A DNA stretch of 64,000 nt from Polynucleobacter sp. UB-Piko-W3 (GTDB lineage: Bacteria; Pseudomonadota; Gammaproteobacteria; Burkholderiales; Burkholderiaceae), in assembly GCF_018881635.1 (NCBI RefSeq), contig NZ_JACVPY010000002.1:1505795-1569794 (forward strand), read 5' to 3'. Below the pieces are notes generated by a model, which saw nothing but the letters and a program-made list of their open reading frames with translations, had not been told where the DNA came from and did not search any database. The stretch's first letter is position 1, and each line of letters starts with the position of its first letter. Positions 49,775 to 59,634 of the stretch are shown in pieces. Both the position numbers and the translations under genes were made by a program.

Positions 49775-50524
49775 ATGCGATTTCTAGAGAAGATTTTTCA
49801 ATCCATTAATAGCCAAGTTTTACCAAGTGCTTGCATCGCATGCGAGCGCTATCAACAGCATTCTATTTGTGCAAACTGTTTGCAATCTTTAAATGCCAAT
49901 GGCTTATTCAATTATGAATGCTGCTATCAATGTGGCATCACTCTAAATACGGGAGAGCTCAAAGAGCAGCGTTGTAAACAATGCAATCTTCATCCCCCGT
50001 ATTTTGATGAGACATATTGCATAGATCGCTATGAAGGAGTGCTACAAAATGCGGTCCATCAGCTGAAATATCAAAAGCGTTTGGCATATGCGCATGGGCT
50101 TGCAAATACATGGGATCATCTTTTTTCAAAGCAACTCAAAAATGTCAAGGGAAACTATCTTCTTCCTGTACCACTCAGCACTCAAAAATTATCTGCGCGG
50201 GGCTTTAATCAAAGCTGGGAAATTGCACGCAGAATAACTTGTAATTCAAGCATACAGAAATTGCCTTACGCACTAAGACGTCATCACCATGAATTTCAAC
50301 AGGCAGGGGGCAGGCTTGCTACACGACATTTAGCAATTGCGGGTATGTTTTATATTGATCCTCACTTTATTGAAGTTCTACGAGGCCAAAGCATCATCAT
50401 TTTTGATGACGTCATGACTAGCGGAGCCACTCTTAATGAAATTGCCCGCATTCTGAAGGACAATGGTGCATCACACATCACTAATTGGGTTTTACTCAGA
50501 ACAGTAAAAGTACCGCATGTTTAA
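49775..50524 (+). CDS. ComF family phosphoribosyltransferase-like protein
   Basis: A 249-residue protein with an N-terminal double zinc finger (CIAC...CANC, then CYQC...CKQC) and a C-terminal PRTase domain with the PRPP loop IIIFDDVMTSGATLNEIA. It resembles ComF/GntX proteins tied to DNA uptake or use of DNA as a nutrient. I start at the ATG at 49775; a TTG at 49739 would overlap the divergent gene. trmL overlaps its end by 8 bases. Confidence 0.9.
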   Translation: MRFLEKIFQSINSQVLPSACIACERYQQHSICANCLQSLNANGLFNYECCYQCGITLNTGELKEQRCKQCNLHPPYFDETYCIDRYEGVLQNAVHQLKYQKRLAYAHGLANTWDHLFSKQLKNVKGNYLLPVPLSTQKLSARGFNQSWEIARRITCNSSIQKLPYALRRHHHEFQQAGGRLATRHLAIAGMFYIDPHFIEVLRGQSIIIFDDVMTSGATLNEIARILKDNGASHITNWVLLRTVKVPHV

Positions 50525-50987
50525 TATTGTTTTATTCGAACCAGAAATTCCGCCAAATACAGGCAATATCATTCGGCTCTGCGCTAATACTGGAGCAAAA
50601 CTTCATTTGATTGAGCCTTTGGGCTTTCCCATGGAAGATGCCAAACTCCGTAGAGCAGGTCTTGACTACCATGAGTTCGCGAAAGTTAAGGTTCATGCTA
50701 ATTGGACTCAATTTCTAAAAGATGAGCAACCAGACCCACAACATCTTTTTGCTTTAACAACCAAAGGCAGCGGGAAGTTTCATGAGGGTAAATATGGTCC
50801 TAATGATTACTTTGTTTTTGGCTCTGAGACCAAAGGAATTACTGAAGAAGTTCGTAACACCATTCTAGAAAAAAATCGAATGCGCTTAGCTATGCAAGAT
50901 AGCAGCCGCAGCTTGAACTTATCTAATACTGTAGCGATTGTGGTGTATGAAGCCTGGCGCCAAAATGGTCTTGTGGGCGGCAAGTAA
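50517..50987 (+). CDS. trmL: tRNA (cytidine34/uridine34-2'-O)-methyltransferase TrmL
   Basis: SPOUT methyltransferase acting on the wobble base of certain tRNA-Leu. Signatures: FEPEIPPNTGNIIRLCANTG at the N-terminus, FGSETKGI and LNLSNTVAIVVYEAWRQ in the knot. Length 156. It overlaps comF and converges on gpsA across 24 bases. Confidence 0.94.
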   Translation: MFNIVLFEPEIPPNTGNIIRLCANTGAKLHLIEPLGFPMEDAKLRRAGLDYHEFAKVKVHANWTQFLKDEQPDPQHLFALTTKGSGKFHEGKYGPNDYFVFGSETKGITEEVRNTILEKNRMRLAMQDSSRSLNLSNTVAIVVYEAWRQNGLVGGK

Positions 50988-51011
50988 GGATTGAGTTAAA
51001 CCTGAGCTTTA

Positions 51012-52034
51012 CTAAGTTTCTATTTTTGGGTCACGGCCCATTAACTTCTTCAATGCCTCTTGTGGCGAAAGTCTTCCGGCTAGCACCTCGCCCATCATCG
51101 CCGTAATTGGCATCTCTACGCCCAAACGCTTTGCCAAGTCCCCAACTGCAGCGGCACAAAGCACGCCTTCGGCAACATGACCTAAGCCAGTCAAGATTTC
51201 AGCCAAGGACTTGCCTGCAGCAAGCTCAAGGCCCACTCGTCGGTTACGAGAAAGGTCTCCAGTTGCCGTCAATATTAAGTCGCCAACACCAGTAAGACCC
51301 ATACAGGTTTCTGATCTTCCGCCTGCTGCCTTCACTAAACGCATCATCTCAGCCAGACCTCGTGTAAGGACTGCAGCACGAGCATTTAAACCCAAATCTA
51401 AACCGTCACCAATGCCAGCTGCAATTGCCAAAACGTTTTTAATGGCGCCGCCTAGCTCCACACCAATCAAATCATCGCTTGAATAAATGCGCATATTGCC
51501 ATGGTGAAAAGCGGCTTGAGCTACCGTACATAAATTTGCAGAAGTACTGGCAATTGTTAATGCGCAAGGCATTCCAGAGCCTACCTCAGATGCAAAACTA
51601 GGGCCAGATAATGCGCCATAAGAATGGGAAATGCCATGGCTATGTAATTGATCTTCACGTTCAACCACTTGATGTGGCAGAAGCGCTGTAGTAGGTTCCA
51701 AACCTTTGCAAAGCCAAATGATATTTAGAGGGTATTCTGCAATTTTTAATACCTGAGCAATCGTTTCTGAAAGCGCAGACATTGGCGTTGCAATTACCAA
51801 TAGATCATTAGTAGAAAGTCTTTTGATAGCGACTGAGAAGTTATTTTCTAATGTAATATTTTTAGGAAGCTGAATTCCAGGCAAATAGGAGCGATTCTCA
51901 CCGCTCCTCTCAATATCTACCAACTGTTCCTTACTACGGGACCATAAACAGACATCCCCATCCTTGAGATGGCGTGCTGCTTGCACAGCCATTGCTGTTC
52001 CCCAAGCTCCAGCACCAATCAGGGTCACTTTCAT
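51012..52034 (-). CDS. gpsA: Glycerol-3-phosphate dehydrogenase [NAD(P)+]
   Basis: Reduces dihydroxyacetone phosphate to sn-glycerol-3-phosphate for phospholipids. The Rossmann motif GAGAWGTAMAVQ, the conserved GPSFASEV and the catalytic-lysine region GGAIKNVLAIAAGI are present, with GLTGVGDLILT near residue 250. Length 340. secB precedes it on the same strand, a conserved order. Confidence 0.96.
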   Translation of the reverse strand: MKVTLIGAGAWGTAMAVQAARHLKDGDVCLWSRSKEQLVDIERSGENRSYLPGIQLPKNITLENNFSVAIKRLSTNDLLVIATPMSALSETIAQVLKIAEYPLNIIWLCKGLEPTTALLPHQVVEREDQLHSHGISHSYGALSGPSFASEVGSGMPCALTIASTSANLCTVAQAAFHHGNMRIYSSDDLIGVELGGAIKNVLAIAAGIGDGLDLGLNARAAVLTRGLAEMMRLVKAAGGRSETCMGLTGVGDLILTATGDLSRNRRVGLELAAGKSLAEILTGLGHVAEGVLCAAAVGDLAKRLGVEMPITAMMGEVLAGRLSPQEALKKLMGRDPKIET

Positions 52035-52058
52035 GATCTGTGTGCTCGCTGTTTAGGT

Positions 52059-52580
52059 CTAATGAGGAAGAATTATTTTGCTCTCATCAGTGGCTCCGCT
52101 TTCTTCGCCAGCTGCCTGTTGAGCTTGCATGAGGCGGTGCTCATACATACCTTGGAAATTGATTTCATTCAGATGAATCGGCTGGAAGCCTGCGCGACTA
52201 ATAATGTCAGCAATATTTGAACGAAGATATGGATACAAAATAGTTGGGCAAGCGATACCCAGCATTGGATCAATTTGTTGCGGTGGAATATTGCTGAATT
52301 CAAAAATACCCGCTTGCTTAGCCTCAACTAAAAACAAAACTTTTGAATCCACTTTTGCAGTCACAGTAGAAATAATCGCCACCTCAAAAATATCATCACT
52401 TAATGGAGTAACCCCAATATCAATCTCTACTTGTACTTGAGGCTCAGCAGCGACTGACAAAATCTGTGGTGCATTGGGCTGTTCTAAGGACAAATCCTTA
52501 AGATAAATGCGCTGAATTGCAAATCTAGGCTCTTTTGAGTTATCAGCCTCTGCTTGAGGTGCGGAAGGTTGTTCAGTCAT
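52059..52580 (-). CDS. secB: Protein-export chaperone SecB
   Basis: Tetrameric chaperone that delivers unfolded preproteins to SecA. Patterns: [35 protein letters not shown], and [23 protein letters not shown] use the ATG at 52580 (173 residues); a TTG six codons upstream is unlikely. grxC lies 27 bases upstream. Confidence 0.96.
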   Translation of the reverse strand: MTEQPSAPQAEADNSKEPRFAIQRIYLKDLSLEQPNAPQILSVAAEPQVQVEIDIGVTPLSDDIFEVAIISTVTAKVDSKVLFLVEAKQAGIFEFSNIPPQQIDPMLGIACPTILYPYLRSNIADIISRAGFQPIHLNEINFQGMYEHRLMQAQQAAGEESGATDESKIILPH

Positions 52581-52607
52581 TGCTATCTTTCTTGACAAAT
52601 AAATACA

Positions 52608-52862
52608 TTAAACCAATAAAGGATCGAGCTTGCCTGCGCGATCTAAAGCCACGAGATCATCGTACCCACCAACGTGGGTCTCACCGATATAAATTTGGGG
52701 AACCGTACGACGCCCCGTGCGAGTCATCATCAGCTCACGCTGTGCCGGATCACGATCAATCAAAATCTTTTCTAAATTGCCGACCCCTTTTTTGAGCAAT
52801 AGTTTTTCAGCCATTACGCAATATGGACAAACTTGGGTGCTATACATGAGAACTTGAGGCAT
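52608..52862 (-). CDS. grxC: Glutaredoxin 3
   Basis: Small GSH-dependent thiol-disulfide oxidoreductase of 84 residues. The dithiol active site is CPYC (residues 12-15), with the cis-Pro segment TVPQIYIGETHVGGYDDL. It lies between a rhodanese gene (4 bases upstream) and secB. Confidence 0.96.
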   Translation of the reverse strand: MPQVLMYSTQVCPYCVMAEKLLLKKGVGNLEKILIDRDPAQRELMMTRTGRRTVPQIYIGETHVGGYDDLVALDRAGKLDPLLV

Positions 52863-52866
52863 AGAT

Positions 52867-53283
52867 CTATTGCTTCACTAATGGAAGAGCGGCTTGTTTC
52901 CAGGCTTGAACGCCACCGTCTAGGGTTCCGATTTCCTCAAAACCGAGTTTCTTAACCTCATTAATCGCCTTGCGAGAGTGGGCACCGGTTTCGCATACAA
53001 GCACCACTGGGTGCTTACGGTCTAATTTCAGCTTCTCAATCGCTGCTGAAATATCAGCTGGGTTAATCAATTTAGCCCCCGGTAATCGCCCCGCTTTATA
53101 AGCCGCTTCAGGGCGCAGATCCAAAACATGGGCCTTGCGACGATTAATCCAAATAGTGGCCTCAGTAGGCGACAAGCCTTTTCCGCCAATAAGCGTAGAT
53201 AATGTAGGCATGAAGAGCGCAGTGCCCGAAACTAACAGGAGGGCAATCAGCGCTAAATTATCAATTTGAGTAAGAAAGTTCAT
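52867..53283 (-). CDS. Membrane-anchored rhodanese-like protein
   Basis: A 138-residue protein with one N-terminal membrane segment (about residues 8-28) and a rhodanese domain. The active cysteine is in VLVCETGAHSRKA. I use the ATG at 53283, one codon after a GTG. Sulfurtransferase activity is plausible but the acceptor is unknown. Conserved next to grxC and secB. It starts 22 bases from the divergent gpmA. Confidence 0.87.
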   Translation of the reverse strand: MNFLTQIDNLALIALLLVSGTALFMPTLSTLIGGKGLSPTEATIWINRRKAHVLDLRPEAAYKAGRLPGAKLINPADISAAIEKLKLDRKHPVVLVCETGAHSRKAINEVKKLGFEEIGTLDGGVQAWKQAALPLVKQ

Positions 53284-53305
53284 CACCGGATTATAGAATG
53301 GCTCT

Positions 53306-53995
53306 ATGAAACAACTTGTCCTTATTCGTCATGGTGAATCCACCTGGAACCTTGAAAATCGCTTCACTGGCTGGGCAGACGTTGACTTAACCCCAAAAGG
53401 GGCCGAACAAGCCATGTCAGCTGGGGAAAGTCTCAAAAAAGCAGGCTATGAATTTGACGTGGCCTACACCTCAGTTTTAAGACGTGCTATTCGTACACTT
53501 TGGCACATTCAAGATGCTATGGATTTAATGTGGCTGCCCGTAGTCCATAGCTGGCGATTAAATGAGCGGCATTACGGCGCCCTCACCGGTCTTAATAAAG
53601 CAGAAACTGCTGCTAAGTATGGTGACGAACAAGTCCATATCTGGCGTCGCTCATATGATGTGCGCCCTCCATTACTAGAGCCTGGCAATGAGCTCAATCC
53701 TAAAAATGATCAACGCTATTCAAAACTGAATGCTGCTGATATTCCTTTGGGCGAGTGCCTCAAAGATAATGTCGAGCGCGTAATTCCTTTGTGGAATGAA
53801 TCCATTGCGCCAGCGCTTAAAGCTGGTAAACGCGTACTGATAGTCGCGCATGGTAATAGCATTCGCTCTCTCATTAAATACTTAGATCAAATGTCTGACG
53901 AAGCCATTATGGAAGTGAATGTTCCTAATGGCGTACCCCTTGTGTATGAGCTTGATGACAATCTCAAACCCATTCAACACTTTTATCTGAACTAG
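53306..53995 (+). CDS. gpmA: 2,3-bisphosphoglycerate-dependent phosphoglycerate mutase
   Basis: Interconverts 3- and 2-phosphoglycerate in glycolysis. The phospho-histidine motif [18 protein letters not shown] is at the N-terminus, [17 protein letters not shown] follows, and the second catalytic His is in [10 protein letters not shown]. Length 229. ctpA begins 14 bases later. Confidence 0.97.
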   Translation: MKQLVLIRHGESTWNLENRFTGWADVDLTPKGAEQAMSAGESLKKAGYEFDVAYTSVLRRAIRTLWHIQDAMDLMWLPVVHSWRLNERHYGALTGLNKAETAAKYGDEQVHIWRRSYDVRPPLLEPGNELNPKNDQRYSKLNAADIPLGECLKDNVERVIPLWNESIAPALKAGKRVLIVAHGNSIRSLIKYLDQMSDEAIMEVNVPNGVPLVYELDDNLKPIQHFYLN

Positions 53996-54009
53996 GATTA
54001 AAAAGAAAT

Positions 54010-55443
54010 ATGCGCCAATTTCTAAAGAATTTTGCTCTCATCTCAGTTGGTTTGATTGCTGGTATAGCAGCAACCATTCAACTGTCAGCAACCGCCCAGC
54101 AAGGTGCTCAGCTACCGCTCGATGAACTACGTACGCTCTCAAATGTCTTTGCACAAATCAAGCGTGAATACGTTGAACCAATTGAAGATAAGCAACTCTT
54201 AACTGATGCTGTCAAAGGTATGGTCAGCAGCCTTGATCCACATTCAACCTTTCTCGACAAAAAAGATTTTTCTGAAATGCAAGAAGCAACCTCAGGAAAA
54301 TTTGCCGGCCTTGGAATTGAGATTACCTCCGAGGATGGTGTTGTTAAGGTTCTGAATCCAATTGAAGATAGTCCTGCTGCACGTGCTGGGTTACAAGCAG
54401 GTGATTTAATTACTCGCTTAGACGATAAGCCAGTACGCGGCATGTCACTTGATAAAGCAGTCCGCACGATGCGCGGTACGCCTGGCACTAAAATTACATT
54501 AACCGTATATCGCAAGAGTGAAGAGCGGAGCTTTCCAGTCACCATCACTCGCGCAGAAATTAAAGTGCAATCTGTTAAAGCAAAGATTCTCGATAACGAT
54601 ATCGCATGGGTTCGGGTAACTAGCTTTCAAGAACGTACTGTTCCTGATCTTGCTAAAAAGTTAACGGACCTTGCCAATCAAAACCCAAAGCTCAAGGGCA
54701 TCATTCTTGATCTACGAAACAATGGCGGCGGCCTCCTGCAAGGCGCAGTTGGCGTTGCTGCGGCCTTCTTGCCAGCCGATGTAGTGGTAGTTTCTACCAA
54801 AGGCCAGGCACCGGATTCTAAACAAGTATTTAATGCCACACCAGCGATGTACCGCCTCAGCGAGCCTGGCGACCCATTGGCAGGTGTACCAGAGATTTTC
54901 AAAAAATTACCAATGGTTGTGTTGGTCAATGCCTATTCGGCTTCTGCTTCTGAGATTGTTGCGGGTGCCCTACAAGACTATAAACGCGCAACTATTATTG
55001 GTAAGACGACCTTTGGTAAAGGTTCCGTACAAACCGTACGCCCACTAACAAATGATTCTGCACTAAAGATCACCACCGCTTATTACTACACGCCGAGCGG
55101 AAAATCGATTCAGGCATTTGGCGTTAAACCTGATATCCCGGTTGATCAAAATAAAGATGGCGATCCAGACGATGTATTGATCACCCGTGAAATCGATAGT
55201 GAAAAACATCTGCGTAATAAACAATCAGCGGAAGATAAGCTCATTAAAGATCGGGAGAAGCGTCGCCTTGAAGAGTTACAACGCATTGAAGAAAAGAATG
55301 CAAAGAAAACTGCCGAAGAAAAAGAAAAGGATAAGAACAAGAAGCCGCCTGAGCTTGGTAGCGCAGATGACTTCATGCTGTCACAGGCACTTGCATTTAT
55401 TAATGGTCAGCCGGTGAAGCGCTCTTCATCTAAGCTTGAGTAA
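54010..55443 (+). CDS. ctpA: Carboxy-terminal processing protease (S41A)
   Basis: Periplasmic serine protease. It has a signal/anchor segment (residues about 7-30), a PDZ domain (about 85-175, FAGLGIEITSEDGVVKVLNP, AGLQAGDLITRLD) and an S41 catalytic domain with the Ser in NAYSASASEIVAGALQ and the Lys in KTTFGKGSVQ. A charged, Lys/Glu-rich region (about 395-450) precedes a hydrophobic C-terminal segment. Length 477. moeB follows after 15 bases. Confidence 0.94.
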   Translation: MRQFLKNFALISVGLIAGIAATIQLSATAQQGAQLPLDELRTLSNVFAQIKREYVEPIEDKQLLTDAVKGMVSSLDPHSTFLDKKDFSEMQEATSGKFAGLGIEITSEDGVVKVLNPIEDSPAARAGLQAGDLITRLDDKPVRGMSLDKAVRTMRGTPGTKITLTVYRKSEERSFPVTITRAEIKVQSVKAKILDNDIAWVRVTSFQERTVPDLAKKLTDLANQNPKLKGIILDLRNNGGGLLQGAVGVAAAFLPADVVVVSTKGQAPDSKQVFNATPAMYRLSEPGDPLAGVPEIFKKLPMVVLVNAYSASASEIVAGALQDYKRATIIGKTTFGKGSVQTVRPLTNDSALKITTAYYYTPSGKSIQAFGVKPDIPVDQNKDGDPDDVLITREIDSEKHLRNKQSAEDKLIKDREKRRLEELQRIEEKNAKKTAEEKEKDKNKKPPELGSADDFMLSQALAFINGQPVKRSSSKLE

Positions 55444-55458
55444 TTTACTGGTCTGCAC

Positions 55459-56211
55459 ATGAATGATGAGCAGTTACTTCGCTACTCAAGGCACTTACTC
55501 CTTGAAGAAATTGATGTTGCAGGCCAAGAAAAGCTCTTAAGCTCTCACGTCCTAGTTATTGGTGCTGGCGGCCTGGGAAGTGCAGCAGCCCCCTACCTCA
55601 CTGCTGCTGGTATTGGCCACATTACGCTGATGGACCACGACCAAGTTGAGCTGACTAATCTACAGCGCCAAATCATGCACAGCGAGAAAAGTATTGGTAA
55701 GAGCAAGGTCAGTTCTGGAAAGCAATTTTTATCACAGCTCAATGCGGGTATTCAGATTGAAACTGTTGAGGGTAAAGCAACAACAGCACTTCTAGATGAG
55801 TTACTTCCTAGCGTTGATATTGTTTTAGATTGCACCGATAACTTTACAAGCCGCCATTTAATTAATGCGAGCTGCGTGAAGCATCAGGTTCCATTAGTTT
55901 CTGGCTCAGCTCTCCGCTTTGATGGTCAGATCAGCGTTTTTGACCCACGCAATTCAATATCGCCTTGCTATGCCTGTATCTTCTCGCCCGATGAAAATTT
56001 TGAAGAAGTCAGCTGCTCTTCAATGGGAATCTTTTCTCCACTGGTAGGCATTATTGGTGCCATGCAAGCGGCACAAGCAATACAAGTACTGATTGGTTTT
56101 GGGGATCCCTTAGTAGGCCGTATGATGCTTTGGAATGCTCGCACTACCCAGATAGATGAATTCAAAATCTCTCGCAATCCCGAGTGTTCGGTTTGCAGCA
56201 AAGTGCATTAA
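55459..56211 (+). CDS. moeB: E1-like adenylyltransferase, MoeB/ThiF family
   Basis: Activates a small ubiquitin-like sulfur carrier (MoaD or ThiS) by C-terminal adenylation. The ATP loop GAGGLGSAAAPYL, the R-finger region VELTNLQRQIMH and the zinc-binding CYAC...CSVC pairs are present. Length 250, with no rhodanese domain. MoeB and ThiF cannot be separated with certainty. Its stop overlaps the stop of the convergent ptsI. Confidence 0.85.
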   Translation: MNDEQLLRYSRHLLLEEIDVAGQEKLLSSHVLVIGAGGLGSAAAPYLTAAGIGHITLMDHDQVELTNLQRQIMHSEKSIGKSKVSSGKQFLSQLNAGIQIETVEGKATTALLDELLPSVDIVLDCTDNFTSRHLINASCVKHQVPLVSGSALRFDGQISVFDPRNSISPCYACIFSPDENFEEVSCSSMGIFSPLVGIIGAMQAAQAIQVLIGFGDPLVGRMMLWNARTTQIDEFKISRNPECSVCSKVH

Positions 56212-57962
56212 GCCATTAAACGCTCTAGGGCTTTAGCTTGCTCATCGGGCTCATAAGCCTTTAGGACTCTGGGGAGACGGGACTTTAACAAGCCTACATT
56301 TGCCTTTAGTATCTCGCGCTTGACCAATAAGAGCTGACTGAAGTGCATCGAGAAGTCAGTCAACCCCATACCAAGCAATAACCTGGTTAGGGAGGGATCG
56401 CCAGCCATCTCGCCACATACCGCAATTGGGACATTTGCACGTTTCGCTTGGTCAATAATATTTGCAAGCAAATGCAAAATTGCTGGATGCAATGGATCAT
56501 ATAAGTGAGCCACGGCATGATCCGCGCGATCAATTGCTAAGGTGTACTGAATTAAATCGTTCGTACCAATTGATAAAAAATCAAAGCGATTGATAAACAG
56601 AGGTAGGACGAGAGCGGCGGCTGGAATTTCAATCATGGCACCCACTTGAATATTGGGATTAAATGCCTGACCACGTTGATGTAACTGCTGCTTTGCTTTT
56701 TCAATCAAACGGAAGGTTTCATCAATTTCTTTGGCATGAGCCAACATCGGAATCATGATACGAGCCTGGCCGTATGCGGAAGCCCGCAAAATTGCTCGCA
56801 ACTGAGTTAAAAATATTTCTGGTTCTGTTAAAGACCAGCGAATCGCCCGTAAGCCCAATGGTGATACACCAGTTTGAGAGACGTCGCTGCCGCCAGCGCC
56901 CAACGCTTTATCAGCACCCACGTCAATTGTTCTAATGTTGACAGGCAAACCATGCATCAAATCTACCACGCGGCGGTACTCTAAAAATTGTTGCTCTTCG
57001 TCTGGCAGTGCCTGCTTACGATCCATAAATAGAAACTCAGAGCGGAATAAACCAACCCCTACAGCGCCTAATTTCAATGCCTGAACCGCATCCTCCGGTA
57101 ATTCAATATTGGCAGACAATTCAATCGCAACGCGATCAGCTGTTTCAGTTTTACTATGTTTGAGTTGCTTTAGCTTACGAGTCTCTTTTAAATCCAGAGT
57201 TTGTAGCTTGCGGTATTCCTCAAGGAGATTCTCGTCTGGAGCAACGACTACGACGCCTTGTTCACCATCTAAGACCAACCAATCGCCATGACGAATCATT
57301 TCGCTAGCATGGCGGACTCCCACCACAGCAGGAATTTCCATACTGCGCGCCACAATAGCAGTATGAGATGTCTTGCCACCGAGGTCTGTTACAAATCCCG
57401 TAAAAGCAGAGTCCTTGAAGCGCAACATATCGTGGGGGGCAATATCGTGAGCCACGATAATAGAATCAACACCAAGATTACCAGACGACATGATGTCAGC
57501 GCTACCTAGCGAATCCTTTTTCTGAGCATTTAAGGCTTTCACAACACGCTCAGCTACTTGTCGAATATCACTAGCGCGCTCTTTTAAATAAGGATCTTCA
57601 ATATCCGCAAACTGCTCTAACAAGTCATTTAATTCAGTTGTTAAAGCCCAAGCAGCATTCATGCGTTGTGAGCGAATTAACTTTATTGGCTTTTCAGTTA
57701 AAGCAGGATCAGCAAGGATCATCCCATGAACATCCAAGAAAGCAGCCATCTCTTGGGGTGCATCTTTGGGCAAGCCTTTGCGAAGTTGATTAAGCTCTTG
57801 GCGAACTTGCTCAAAAGCATCTAATAATTTCTGCCCCTCAGCCTCTTCCTTTCCAGGCTCAACTAGATAATGACTAACCTCTAGTGCTGCACGCGAAATC
57901 AGTACCGCCTTGCCGATGGCAATGCCTTTGGATACCGGAATTCCGTGTAACGCAAAAGTCAT
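56208..57962 (-). CDS. ptsI: PTS enzyme I
   Basis: Phosphotransferase that takes phosphate from PEP and passes it to HPr. The active histidine is H200 in GGKTSHTAIVARSMEIP; the PEP-binding barrel follows with GLFRSEFLFMDR and CGEMAGDPSLTRLLLGMG. Length 584. There is no N-terminal GAF domain, so it is not PtsP. HPr is encoded two bases upstream. Confidence 0.97.
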   Translation of the reverse strand: MTFALHGIPVSKGIAIGKAVLISRAALEVSHYLVEPGKEEAEGQKLLDAFEQVRQELNQLRKGLPKDAPQEMAAFLDVHGMILADPALTEKPIKLIRSQRMNAAWALTTELNDLLEQFADIEDPYLKERASDIRQVAERVVKALNAQKKDSLGSADIMSSGNLGVDSIIVAHDIAPHDMLRFKDSAFTGFVTDLGGKTSHTAIVARSMEIPAVVGVRHASEMIRHGDWLVLDGEQGVVVVAPDENLLEEYRKLQTLDLKETRKLKQLKHSKTETADRVAIELSANIELPEDAVQALKLGAVGVGLFRSEFLFMDRKQALPDEEQQFLEYRRVVDLMHGLPVNIRTIDVGADKALGAGGSDVSQTGVSPLGLRAIRWSLTEPEIFLTQLRAILRASAYGQARIMIPMLAHAKEIDETFRLIEKAKQQLHQRGQAFNPNIQVGAMIEIPAAALVLPLFINRFDFLSIGTNDLIQYTLAIDRADHAVAHLYDPLHPAILHLLANIIDQAKRANVPIAVCGEMAGDPSLTRLLLGMGLTDFSMHFSQLLLVKREILKANVGLLKSRLPRVLKAYEPDEQAKALERLMA

Positions 57963-57964
57963 GC

Positions 57965-58234
57965 TTATTCGCCTTCACCAAAGCGGTTATTAATTAATTC
58001 TGTCAAAGCCTGCATCGCCTCATCAGCCTGATCACCAACAGTCTCGAGTATTACTGTGCTGCCAATGCCAGCCGCCAACATCATGACTCCCATAATGCTC
58101 TTAGCATTGATTTGGCGTCCATTGCGTGACAACAGTATTTCACATGGAAATTGGGCGGCCAATTGAGAAAGCTTGGCAGAGGCCCTAGCATGTAAACCTA
58201 ATTTGTTAATGATCTCAATTTCAGCTACTGGCAT
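57965..58234 (-). CDS. ptsH: Phosphocarrier protein HPr
   Basis: An 89-residue phosphocarrier. Both regulatory sites are present: His15 in LGLHARASA (EI-dependent) and Ser46 in NAKSIMGVMML (HPr-kinase-dependent). It lies between the IIA(Man) gene and ptsI on one transcript. No sugar-transporting EIIC gene is nearby, which points to a regulatory PTS. Confidence 0.97.
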   Translation of the reverse strand: MPVAEIEIINKLGLHARASAKLSQLAAQFPCEILLSRNGRQINAKSIMGVMMLAAGIGSTVILETVGDQADEAMQALTELINNRFGEGE

Positions 58235-58253
58235 TGCGTATAGAACTCCTCAA

Positions 58254-58676
58254 TTATTGTTCTGCAACTTTTGCACCAAGCCGCAAGATTCCGTTTTGGC
58301 CGCCAGCAAGAGCTTTTTGAGCCAGATCCTCCAAGTTCTCTCCGCGATGCGTAATGCAACGCATTAGCATAGGGAGATTTAATCCTGCAAGCACAACAAC
58401 TGGCGCGCTTAACCCCGATAAAGGGCCAAGGGCTTCTAACTTAGAGGCTACATTAGCTGGTGTTGCGCCCATCACATCCGTCAAAATAAGAACGCCGTTA
58501 CCAGTATTTACAGCATAGGCTGCTTTCATGACTCGATCAAAACTGGCCTTAATGTCCTCATAGGCAGGGATATCTACTGCCCTCACACGCTCTGGCGAAG
58601 CGCCGTAGGTGTGTTCAGCAAATCCCAGCATTGCGCTAGCAACAGGCGTATGGGCAACAATGACAATTCCAACCAT
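58254..58676 (-). CDS. PTS IIA component, mannose family
   Basis: A 140-residue EIIA(Man)-fold protein with the phosphoryl histidine at H9 (GIVIVAHTPVASAML) and DVMGATPANVASK. It is a stand-alone IIA with no IIB, IIC or IID partners in the window, as in other betaproteobacterial regulatory PTS operons. It starts one base after the gshB stop and precedes ptsH by 19 bases. Confidence 0.93.
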   Translation of the reverse strand: MVGIVIVAHTPVASAMLGFAEHTYGASPERVRAVDIPAYEDIKASFDRVMKAAYAVNTGNGVLILTDVMGATPANVASKLEALGPLSGLSAPVVVLAGLNLPMLMRCITHRGENLEDLAQKALAGGQNGILRLGAKVAEQ

Positions 58677-58677
58677 G

Positions 58678-59619
58678 TTATGACAATTCCTTCTCTAGTG
58701 CTTTTAAGAAAAACTGTGAAACATCAAACCCACTTTGCTCGGTAATTTCAACAAAACAAGTGGGGCTAGTAACATTAATTTCTGTAAGGTAACCACCAAT
58801 TAAGTCTAGTCCAACCAAGAATAAACCACGCTGATTAAGAATAGGCGCAAGTCTTTCTGCAATCTTCCTCTCAACTTCAGTCAATGGCATTGCCACACCT
58901 TTACCACCAGCCGCTAAATTTCCGCGAATCTCATTGCCCTGGGGAATGCGTGCCAAACTAAAAGGCACCACCTCACCGCCAATCAGTAAAACCCGTTTAT
59001 CACCTTGTGCTATTTCTGGCAAAAAGCGCTGTACCATCAGGGTTCTGGCGCCATTTTCACCAAGCGTCTCAACAATACTGGCTAAATTTAAGCCATCTGA
59101 CCCAACCCGGAAAATACCCATTCCGCCCATACCATCTAAAGGCTTAATAACGATATCGCGATGTGTTTGATGAAACTTTTCAACTGCACTGAGCTCACGC
59201 GTAACTAGCGTTGGTGGAATCAGCTCTGCAAACTCAGTAATCGAGAGTTTTTCTGAATGATCACGAACGGCGGCAGGATCATTCAATACTTTTGCACCCT
59301 GACGAACTGCGGCAGATAACAACCAAGTGGTATTAAGGTACTCAATATCAAATGGTGGATCAGTGCGCATGCATGCTGCAGAAAATGACTTCAAGGAACG
59401 TGACTCGATTGAACCAAGTTCAAACCAAGAAGTAGAGCTCGGCTTAATTACAAGGGTTTGACAATCTGCAACAACGAGATCATCTCTCCACAAAATATTA
59501 CGGCTCTGACAAAACCATAAATGATGACCCGCTTCTTGAGTAGCACGCATTATTGCCAAAGTAGAATCTTTTTTTACTTTAAAAGATTCGAGAGGATCGG
59601 CAATAAATAGAAAGTCCAT
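58678..59619 (-). CDS. gshB: Glutathione synthetase
   Basis: ATP-grasp ligase joining gamma-glutamylcysteine and glycine. Family patterns: DFLFIADPLESFKVKKDST at the N-terminus, VIKPLDGMGGMGIFRV for ATP binding, and LIGGYLTEINVTSPTCF near the end. Length 313. It is 15 bases after gshA, so both glutathione steps are cotranscribed. Confidence 0.96.
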   Translation of the reverse strand: MDFLFIADPLESFKVKKDSTLAIMRATQEAGHHLWFCQSRNILWRDDLVVADCQTLVIKPSSTSWFELGSIESRSLKSFSAACMRTDPPFDIEYLNTTWLLSAAVRQGAKVLNDPAAVRDHSEKLSITEFAELIPPTLVTRELSAVEKFHQTHRDIVIKPLDGMGGMGIFRVGSDGLNLASIVETLGENGARTLMVQRFLPEIAQGDKRVLLIGGEVVPFSLARIPQGNEIRGNLAAGGKGVAMPLTEVERKIAERLAPILNQRGLFLVGLDLIGGYLTEINVTSPTCFVEITEQSGFDVSQFFLKALEKELS

Positions 59620-59634
59620 ATTCTTTCGGATTAG